DNA of 23,040 bases, taken from positions 1 to 23,040 of the forward strand of contig ATSW01010936.1 in assembly GCA_000444245.1 (NCBI GenBank), written 5' to 3'. Origin of the DNA: Botryllus schlosseri. Taxonomy: Eukaryota; Chordata; Ascidiacea; Stolidobranchia; Styelidae. Below, piece by piece: positions 1 through 10,400 of this stretch. How positions within the stretch are numbered: position 1 is the stretch's first letter; each line of letters starts with the position of its first letter. The notes beneath the pieces are model-generated. The model saw only the letters and a program-made list of their open reading frames with translations. It ran no database searches and had not been told where the DNA came from. A program made the translations under genes and the position numbers.

Positions 1-678
1 AACCCGTGGCCCGCGGGCCACATGTGGCCCGCGAGAAGGTTTTGAGTGGCCCGCGAGGTAATTTCCGAAATTTCTAATATTATCAAAAATGGATTGCACA
101 GATTTTGAGCTTGCAAGGCCAACCAAAAACTTGAGATGTGATGACTAGAATATCAGTTCCGACGCATTGACAGATCCATCAGCCATTCACATATTGGTAT
201 ATCTTCGTGCACTACAATATAGCAGAATAATTTGCGATAGATTTATCAGAGGTAAAAATTTTTACAAGCTTAGCGCAATATGTTGTCACTCGATTTCTTG
301 TTTTTAATATTGTTGCCCTTTTGTGGAAATGGAAGAACACCGAATGTATCAGATTGAGTCTAACTATATTCGCGACCTTGCGTTTGCGCTCGCAGTAAGA
401 CCGTCGACCATGTAACCTAGGCACGAAATGATTGACGCATGTTGGTCACAGCTTTCGATATCGATATGTCCATGCGCCGAATAGCCCAGTCCTTGCAAAC
501 TTAGCCCAGTCCTTGCAAACTTAACCCAGCGATATACAGCAGGCCCGCAATACAGTCAAGTGACAATATTATTGACCTATGAGCTTCAAAAAATTTTCGC
601 GCTTCGCGCGGTTAGTGGCCCGCGCAAAAGTTCGTCAATCAAATGTGGCCCTTTGGCCAAAAAGGTTGGCCAGCCCTG
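1..678. mobile_element. hAT-type DNA transposon, non-autonomous, left tip outside the window
   Basis: The right end at about 662-678 reads GGTTGGCCAGCCCTG, the inverse of the CAGGGCTGGCCAACC tips common in hAT elements. The window opens with AACCCGTGGCCCGCGGGCC, which is what follows such a tip in the other orientation, so roughly a dozen bases of the left end are cut off by the window edge. GTGGCCCGCG-type motifs recur at 1-57 and, inverted, at 601-660. No transposase reading frame is present. The left target-site duplication cannot be seen. It sits in the intron or flank 5' of the first integrin exon in the window. Confidence 0.7.
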
Positions 679-1280
679 ATTTAGGCGGAATGACATTTGT
701 CGGTTTTTTAATTCCTCTAGTTCACGATGACCGTCTATGAACCGTACATTCAAATTGTATCGGAAACCACACTCTTTCATCATTGCTCATTTTAATAGTC
801 TGGCTATTTATCGTGAATTTGTCGAAACGACGCAATAGCTTGGTAATGTGCTGTATCGAAAAATTGCATGATTGCATGATCTCATTTTCTCATCGAAAGG
901 TTCCGCGGAAAACAGGTTAATGACATATCGAACTTTTATCAGACAGTTCACTAAATAACTCAATGATCTCAATGGTCACAAATGCGCATGATATACATAA
1001 GTACTGTTCATTAGACCAAACCTAAGGGGGCAATTTGAAATTTTATTAGCACCAAATACCAGAATATTTTGATTACAAGTCGCATGTACCGTATCATTAT
1101 TTCCGTGCTCGTACTTGGAGATTTATTGGCTTAAGCATTAGCAACCAGCAACCAAACATGAATAATTGAACATACGAAGATTCGATACGGGCGAACCAGT
1201 CGCTTGCAATTGTCAAATCAAATTTCGGACTATTTTTTACGTCATTTGGTTTGTTATACTCAGTTTTTACTATATTCCAG
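679..1280 (+). other. Integrin intron sequence without recognised features
   Basis: This stretch runs from the hAT element to the splice acceptor at 1279-1280 (TATATTCCAG). I checked it for FG-GAP repeat exons of the missing beta-propeller and found none. It is most likely the 3' part of an intron whose upstream exon lies outside the window. Confidence 0.5.
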
Positions 1281-1435
1281 ATCAAGACCAGTGGTTAACA
1301 TCGCTGCTACGATCGGGTTTGCGGGGACATCCGCCATTGATATCTTCGAATGCATACTCGACAAGAAATACGTCAACTGCACCACAATCGAAGTATGCTT
1401 CACGCCGACCGGAGATTCCATAGAGGACCAGATTG
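1281..1435 (+). CDS. Integrin alpha exon: start of thigh domain
   Basis: The acceptor is TATATTCCAG and the donor is G|GTGAGT. The exon starts with the last base of a split codon and ends in phase 1. It encodes SRPVVNIAATI, then DIFEC and NCTTIEVCF; this paired-cysteine pattern is typical of the first thigh strands of integrin alpha chains. Confidence 0.9.
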
Positions 1436-4400
1436 GTGAGTAGAAATCTCATTGCTTATGACAATATGTAAGGTCATGTGTACGTATTACGCTGTCACCA
1501 GAACACTGCACTCAACAGCGCTTATGTAGTAAGTTCTGTTGAGTTGGACTTGAGGAAACGAAACTGTCGCATGTCAAAATGTCTTGATATTTGTCATCAC
1601 GATATCCTGGTAGTTTTAGAGATCCAACTGATGGTATATAGGATTGCCATGAACAACTGAACAGTAATGAACATTGAAATCGCGATTTTTCACCCGAAAC
1701 TGACGTAACCAATTTGTTTATGCGAACGTGCGGAGACTTAGACATAGGCGGCATGGCTCATCATGCATTGGCATGGTGACCTAAAATTGATTATTTCAAA
1801 ATTAGAATTCCACGTATGATTCGTGTATGCACGATTACGTGTAGACGGCATCATTCCAAAGAGCGAAAGTATCCGTCTCCTTTCGCTGTTAGATCAATCA
1901 TTGCTTTATACTTTGTACTGCACCCTTGTACAAAATACGTTTGCAGTACATGTTATGCTCTGTATAGTTGTACGTACGTCGTGTGCCCATGTCAACTGCA
2001 TGACTGACGCTGACCCCTCTGGCCAGACTCTATCTCTCAGTGAGGTCATATAGCCAAACTTGTGGCCAGTGGTGTATTACCGAAAAATCAATCAGGCATA
2101 ACCAGTAACCACGAGGCGATTCATCTCCACCTAAACTAAACGCGGCTGCGTTTTCAACAGGCATGAAATTCAACGTTAGCATGGACGCCAGGAAAGCCGA
2201 TGCCGAGAAGCGTCTGGAGTTTCGCGACAACAACGAGAAAACAGGCTCTGCTAAATTTACGTGGTCCAGCGTGGTCGCACTAAAGAAGGACCAAGAGAGT
2301 TGTTTCACGCAACAAGTGCATATGAAGGCAAGAACGCGGTATTTTCATATTGATAACCATAAAATTGTGTCGATAAAAACAATGCAAGCACTGTCACGAA
2401 ATTACTGCTCGTGAACGCCCTCTATCGGATAATTTACCTTCGACACTTCATCCTTCTCGCATGGTGATGGCGCTATATATGATCGAATCTATTTTTGCAG
2501 ACAAATGTGAAAGACTACGACGCATCAGTGATAGCTGAGGTTGAATACGACTTGACCGAGGCACACACTGCTGTCGCTATGTCTTCAGTTCGAGATCCGT
2601 GAGTATAGCTTTTCTTTTTATCCAACTAGACACAAGGCGCTCTAGCCTTGATGTTTCACGTATTATAGGCAGAGGTGGTCAGTAACGAAGTACTTCTACT
2701 TTTTGAAAGTACTCGAGTAGTTTTCCTCTACTTCTGGTACTTACTCAAGTATATCTGATTTTCTCTACTTCTACTTCGTAATATTTTGTGATCTACTTAC
2801 TTTTCGCTATTTTCAGTTTGTCAAGTAGAAGTAGTTTAATCCCCCAATACGAGAGAAAGTCTGAGTAATTTCGGGGCTGTTTTCGCGGAGTCAAGTAAAG
2901 TCCAGAAATTTTGTTGCGCTTCGCGCACAGTAGTTATGGAGTGACAAATGTGTTTTCACGAAAGTATCAGTGAATATATCTTATGTACCGGATTGCTTAT
3001 GGTTCCGCTCAAACTGCATTGTCGCCCATATGAACTTTTTCATCACAGTAAATATGGCCCACTATAATAACGTTTGAAGCTACCGTCTCGCAATCTAGCA
3101 ATTACCTATCCTGTCGTTTTCTAGCAGCCCATGACATGTCCTGCTAATCTGGAAAATCCAGCTTTTTGGAACGTGTGTTACACCTTTGGTCATCTTTGGT
3201 CACCTTTGAAGCTTTATGTACAAAAGACATGAAATATATTTTCCTCATTTTAGAAGTGGTATTTGTATTTCACTTTCAATTCCGAGTATGATACTTGGAG
3301 TATCATACTTTGGGATCTAAATACTTTCAGTTCTTTTGTCTGCAGAACATACATGTCGAAGCATAAAAGCAAGGGCATGTAGTAATGCCTCTATTCTCGG
3401 AAAATAAAGATACGCTATGTATAAATTTTACAATCCACAATATTTGTCATTAACGTATACTAATCGCGAAAAGTGTTGAAACCGAATCCAATACAACTTC
3501 TCCGTATTGCTCTTCGCCTAAACTAGGGACTAGCGCCATGCCACGATATTCTCTAAAACGAGGTCTTCTTGTAAACAAAGAGTTAGTATCGCATTTTCAT
3601 ATCACTACTGTAATTTACATCCCATGATGCGAAAGAATGCTTATTCTATTGAAAATTGATACTTCCTGGGATGCATCAATACGAATCAAGCTCTCTGCAC
3701 CTTCCGCATAGCTCAATTTGCAGCTTTTGACAGTCCATGCGAACGAATTAAGACTGTTTTCAAAACTACTTACTTACTTGAGTACTTTTAAAGTCGGTCA
3801 ATTCTACTTCTACTTCAAGTAGTTTTAGGTGGATTCTGGAAAAAGTACTTCTACTCGTACTTGAGTAAATTTTTTCGTCGCTACTTCTACTTCTACTTGA
3901 GTAGCTTTCTTGACTACTTTGACCACCTCTGATTATAGGTGTGTGGGTCCTTAAACACAGTACTGCATATCACTTATATTTTTAATATTATAGTCAGTGC
4001 AGTTGATATAGACGATGATATGTCATGTACGTTTGCTGCCATGTATAACTAGTTAACTACACTACACAAACAGAGCCTGTCGCACATTGTCATTGAGGCG
4101 TTGGAAATATTGCTTTCAGAACAAAATCCAACAAGCAATCTGCATCATTGAACTTCACCAAAAACTGCGTGGGAACGTGCGATCCCGACTTGAACGTGGT
4201 AATGACTTTGAACGTTCCGAAATACCCCACAGACGCGTAAGTACATCGCGCCCTCGCTTACTGCATCCGTTGCTATGACGTCATTTTTCTTGCACAGGCC
4301 ACCTGAGAAAGATCTGTCTAAAAACCAAAAAGTATTCGTGATCCATTCTGATATGGCAGGCACTCCGCTTCCGGTACATGTGAACCTTTCCAACTTCGGA

Positions 4401-7400
4401 GAAAATGCTTTCGACGCGAAAGTCAGAATAAAGTACACTGACGTCATCACCCTGAGAAACGTAAGCGGTTTATGAAGCTTTTGGTCGGTTTGTATTCTGT
4501 GCTTCTTCTTCTTGCTTATCGAAACAGCACGTAACTTGAGATCGTCGGTAACGAAGTATAAAACGAAACTTGAACTATGTATTACTAAGTACAGATTGCA
4601 CCAATTTCTTGTACTCACTTTAGTTTCTGTAAATATATATACCTTACACAGCACTACTATCATCCTGCTATCCCTTTTGATCACTTCGTACTGAAAATTC
4701 GCTATTAACCTGAGGTGGCCAAACTAGTCCTCGTTGATACTCTCAAGTAGAAGTACGGCCGTCAATTTATACTCAATTACAAGTATAAGTGATATAAGAT
4801 AAGATTATGGTCAGATTATATTTCTTTCTTTCTGGACAAGACACACACAATGTACAACGCGATAAGACACAATTCGAGGTTATGAACAGATAGGAGGATG
4901 CCGAACGATCAGTTGCGGTTGCAGTTACTGTCTCATAAATTGGCATCCACTTTGGCCTAGTGCCCGATGTCGCAGTTCTTTCTTCGATGTTTTGTCTCTA
5001 TTCCGCGGCCCTTTGTTGCTCTTTCCATACCTTGTTATTTCCAAGACATATCAAATCTGCTTCATGTGTAAGTAGTTAGTAGACCATGGAGATTTGAAAG
5101 TTACTCAAGTAAATATATAGTTTCAAAAGTAAATTTCGTTGATGGGTCACATTAATCGGAGATAGCTGCTTTCAAAATATCAATGTGTATCTTTGTGACT
5201 AACACAAAACGACTGCTATTAAAAATAGGTGCAATCGTCAAACCTGTACAGTGTACACTGTATGTATAGTTGCTGTGATACACGGACTACACACACGGTA
5301 TTTATGAGAACTTACCTCGTGAACGTGATGCAAACTCATGATGCTAAAACTACTGTCTACATTCTAAATCCATATAGGGTCTAAAAAGTAAACTGTTTTG
5401 CCTAAAAACTGATAGGCAGTAGTGAAAATAAGGCAAAAACCTCACTTGAGTAATAAGTAAAGTAATTATTTGTGTGCTCCGAAAAAGTAGAATTACTTCG
5501 TAACACAGCACCTCTCGTATTAAGACACTTCTGATATCTAATTGTCCTCAGTCAAATACAAACATCTAATACGCCACTGTTTTCCTTTGAAAGGTTGTGA
5601 TACGGGCCGCTAGCCCGCCGTCTAATTCCTGCGTCGTCGAGGACTCCAGCCCCGCGGACGAAAACGGGCTCCGTACTCAGATTTTGCGTTACAATTCCAG
5701 AACCAACATCATGCCTTCGAACACTTACGTAAGATGATTAGGGCGGTTTTAAGATTCTTACGAATCTGTGATTTCAACTCAATTCTTTTCATTCAAACAG
5801 TGCTTTTTCGAGTTCAGTCTGATTATGGATCCGCTTAGAAATAACGGGTCTCTCGATAACTTTGTCGTGGAAGTGGAAGCGTTCATCAGGTAGCTATCAT
5901 CACGTTGTGATTGGCCGTGGGATAGGTTTGAAATAATTGTATTTTCTCTGTGTCAGTGGCTCTACTAAGGAGAAAGACACCTCGAATAACCGTGCAACCC
6001 GAACAACCGAATTGGACTACATATCTGATATGACTCTGAAGCAGTAAGTACACGGCTGCGTGGCCCTTGGTCTTGGCTCAATGCGTATATAGGCCATTGA
6101 CGCTCAGTGTTAGCAAAATGGGGCCGTTTTACAATTACAAAAGATGAGACACATAAATCGCCAGGCCTGGTGTATTACGTCGTATGTATAACTGTATTTG
6201 ACTCATTCCCAGCACCAACTTGCTTGGGCATGGATGGTGATGATGTAGCTGTCCTAATTTGCGCTGGATGACACAGTGTAAATCTGAAATACGATTTTTA
6301 TCCACAATTTCTTTATTAGTAGAGTGGCCCATGCTACCAAGAACTCTTCCATACGGACATTTATTACAGACCAGGAAATATCCGAAAATGTGCAATCGCG
6401 GATATCTAAAGTGATCGCTTGAATTCATAAGAACCAGTCGATTCCAGAACGAACCAGTCATTTCATCAAACATTCCAGTGCTCTGTTGCGACAATACATG
6501 CCCCGAATGGTCTGATTAATTGCTCGCCTGTCCGCTGACGTAGGCTATATCACTGCGCCGCCTGTGTGACATCACCCTCACGCATTGATGTATCAGCATG
6601 GAACCGAAGGGAATCATGATCTGCGCAGAGAGCTGTTGCCGGAATTTGTCACGTCCCGTTAGAAATATGAATGTATGATTCGGCTTGTGATGTATAGGCC
6701 TATGTCAGTGGTTCCCAACCTTTTTCGACTCATCGCCCCCTTTTCAAGCTCCACACCGATCATCGGCCCCGAAATATTGGGAACCGAAAAATGGGCATAC
6801 AAACTGTAATCACCAGCGATTTGTCTAAAAAAAGATCGAGTTTTCGGCTCGACCTCGAAATTATACTTTTACAGCTAAATTTTCGTGAATTGACTAAAAA
6901 ACACAAGGTCATTTCCCCGACTTGACTCCAATACAGCCGTTTTAACGCGCCATCGCCCCCTACGTCTGTTTTCGCCCCCTAGACCGCCGAATCGCCCCCT
7001 GGGTGGCGATATCGCCCTCGTTGGGAACCACTGGCTTATTTCATATATGCGAGTGCGCGTTCTGAGCAGACATGACGTGACTGCTAAATGCAGTTTTCCA
7101 TTGTTTTCAATAGTAGCTCATGCTGGTTCTCTTCAGGGGCGCCACGCCAGACATATCTTTCAACGAAACGACTGAGGGCACGAGAAACATCACGTCGATT
7201 ACCGAAATTGGCAACGGTACCGAAAACGCGATATCTACATTCACGGTGAGCGACGAAAACGTTTTTGCGTCCAGCCTGTTTCGCAATCGAAATCATCCCA
7301 CTCCCATAAACACTGTCATGTCTGGAATGAAATGGTGACGTCACAATTGTGTGAAAACACATTCGATGCTTGGCAAGTTATATTTATAACGCGGAAATAT

Positions 7401-10400
7401 GTGCAGTGTGCACTGGTACAGCTCGTTGTCACAATACACCTCATCCAAATCTGCAGAACTTTTCCACAATCGAGGGTCTTCACAAGCACATCGATCTATT
7501 AACTTTCTGAAACTCAATACAGAATGAGCATAGTTTTGTGGTTCTTGGCTCTGAATATATACTTCATCAAGATTAATACGCAACAAGTATCGTATCCACG
7601 AACAGACTACTTCATTATTCTACTTCATATTTTTCAGTTTATTAAACTAAACTACCGTTAGGTCTCAAATACATGACTACTTTTACCACCTTTGTTAATC
7701 CTCGCATCACTCTGCTACAGGTCACCGGAAATGGCTACAGCAACATTCCCAACGTCGGAGTCACGCTCGATTTCCCGATGATGACACCCGACAATGAAAT
7801 GCTTCTTTATCTCTACGACGTCCAGTGCAAAATTCCAAATTCAAACCGCCGGGTTAGTTGATGATGTCTTTGAGTGCAGTAGAGACTGTTTTTGAATCGG
7901 GTTTCTTTCTGTGCGTAGATTGCGTGCAGTTGCGATATGGATCAGGTGAACCGTTATAATCTGTCACTGGGTGCACCGCAACAAAGCACGGAAAACGTCT
8001 CTACTACGATCACTTCAGTATCTATCACGAAAAGAAACACGCCGATGGACACTTACCAATACGTAAGTACACTCTTAACGGAAAAAAGAGTGTTGCCTGC
8101 CGCCCGAAAGGGTTGTATACGTCAACAGAACCAGCTCCATCGTATTCTTTTTTTTTTATTTGAATAGAAACAACAATCTTCATATGAATTGGTTTGTTTG
8201 CCCATAATCACCAATTATATTCTGCAGAATGGACGTAAAAGCAAAATTTCTTTCATTAAGTGTCGCTGGCGTAATTTGCATCGTACCCTATGCGTGGAAA
8301 TCAGTTTTTGTTGCAAATATCCGTGCTGGCTGAACCTTGGACTATGCGTGTACCTGCATTCCGTTAGGTGTTCACGTTCAAATATATTCCTATATCTCTC
8401 ACGACTCAAGCCGAACTAGTACAAACCAATAAGTATAGCATAGTAGGCACCCTTTATCGTGACAATGTATTGCGAAGATTGTGACGCGTTTCCCTCATGG
8501 CTACGTCATATTTGAATATAAGTTAGCTGCTGAAAAGGCATATCTCATTGCGGTCAGATGTATCGAAGCATTTCATATTTACTGTTAATCACAGTCGCAG
8601 TCAGGCAGGCGGTGCGGTTCATTATGTTCTTTTTGTTCTACAGAGCTGCCTCAATAAGAACACGACGGGATGTCGGACCGTAAATTGCAGAATAAAGAAT
8701 TTAGGACAACGAGACGAAGTGATATTCGAAGCCCATTACCGCGTGTGGACGGATAGTTTGATGTTCAATTCCTCAAACGTAAGAAGAAGCGTAATTAATA
8801 ATTACATTTGCGTATGTCAATTGTGAATGTATACTTATCTATAGAGCGATATGCGCCAGGATGCTATAGTGATAATACAGGATTTGGTGAATTATTGTAC
8901 TAGATGAAATACACCACAGCGAATCATCAACATACTATATAATTATGTCAAGCTGATGGCACCGCAAGTAGTATCAGGCTAAAATATACTCAATATACTC
9001 ACTGAAAGGAAAACTTCCCTACATCGCTCATGTGATGTTACTGTTGCATCTCTTGCATGCACGAAATGTCGTCAAGTTGTTTTATATTTATAGATGCATG
9101 TAGGCATAATGATTTATGTATAACTGTCAGAAACGAGATCAACCATGATGCTATAGAATGCAGTACTATACATGGAGTAGGCTATCAACCGTAACTATAG
9201 CGACTACAAGTAGATACACTATCAAATATATGCATATTTAAACGTAAAGCAAGTCGTGTATATTGTGCAATAACCAATTGAACATGTACTGTTATTTCTT
9301 AATTTGCGGATGTTTCAAGGGGATTCTCAGGCCATACGTGCAATATATTCTTGCGCTGCCAAGTTTTCATTAATTGCGCGGTAATATCAGCCTCCTCACT
9401 TTTTGACCCACTCCGCCTTATTTTCCCTTTCGATTCCACGTATTAAATTCCGATTTATGAACGATGAGTCATGTCATAGGATATCTATGTATATTCCCTG
9501 TTCCTTTGCAGAACAACGAAAAGATAGAATTGCGTTCCAACTTCAAAATTACCACGAGTCAATCTCCAAACATCCTCGACGAAAACGGTGTTCGGCCGAT
9601 CGTTAAAACGGAAGAGGTAAATATGTTTTACGACGTCATACTGGGAAAAATTCTTTCAAGCGGTTATTTTACAGTCCATCATCAACGTGCGGCTATTTTC
9701 GGCGAATAGCGGCCCCGCTCCGGTGGCGGACAATTTATGGATTTACATAGTGGCCGCGATAGGCGGGCTACTTCTTCTAATTGCTTTAGTTTTAATTCTA
9801 TGGAAGGTACGTGACACTATTGTACTGTTTGAATGCAAATTTTCTTTTAGATACGTGATCGTGTAGTGTTCGATTAATGGTTTACTTTTACTCAGTGTAT
9901 GCTGATGCCTATATTATAGTCTTACAGAGGTATAAATGGGGACACATATTAGTAAAATACTTGCAATACTTGCAAAACAATTTCAACGATAACGAAACGA
10001 ACAAAAATTACGTAACGCGCGATGCATATTCAAAATTGAAAGGCACGATGGTCATTCCTTCTGGATATGTTAAAGATGATTGGTCAACGGTCATATCCTT
10101 TATCTCACTTATTGATCAAAGTCTGGACAATTAAGCCACTGTCAGGATGATGTTATCTTGTTGAGAATCAATGCTTCTCCTCTATAGCTATACACTTAAT
10201 GGATTTGAACATAACTAGGCATAGCATAATCTCAGCACCGAATGTCCCCATTTCTCGCAGATACTGGTATCTGCGGGTAGGGTAAGTACATTTAGTTATC
10301 AATTTACTGATAAATTAATAGCTATTATTATTATCGCCTTTGAACATATGCCGAATAACACGATAAAATCATGCGGAATTTGATTCCAATAATATCGTAT

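Noticed and set aside
4145-4684. 179-codon minus-strand frame
   Set aside because: It lies antisense to two clear integrin exons, and its sequence resembles nothing known.
4533-4700. Another remnant of the 2670 hAT family (GTCGGTAACGAAGTA)
   Set aside because: The short similarity to the left subterminal region is real, but no ends or flanks could be defined, and it abuts the copy at 4710.
6135-6494. 119-codon open frame on the minus strand in an integrin intron
   Set aside because: No recognisable domain, no splice or promoter support, and it is opposite to the host gene. Most likely chance.
9877-9927. Upstream extension of the candidate tail exon to a methionine at 9877
   Set aside because: If the segment is used at all, it would be through the acceptor at 9927; the upstream part reads through a pyrimidine-rich splice region.
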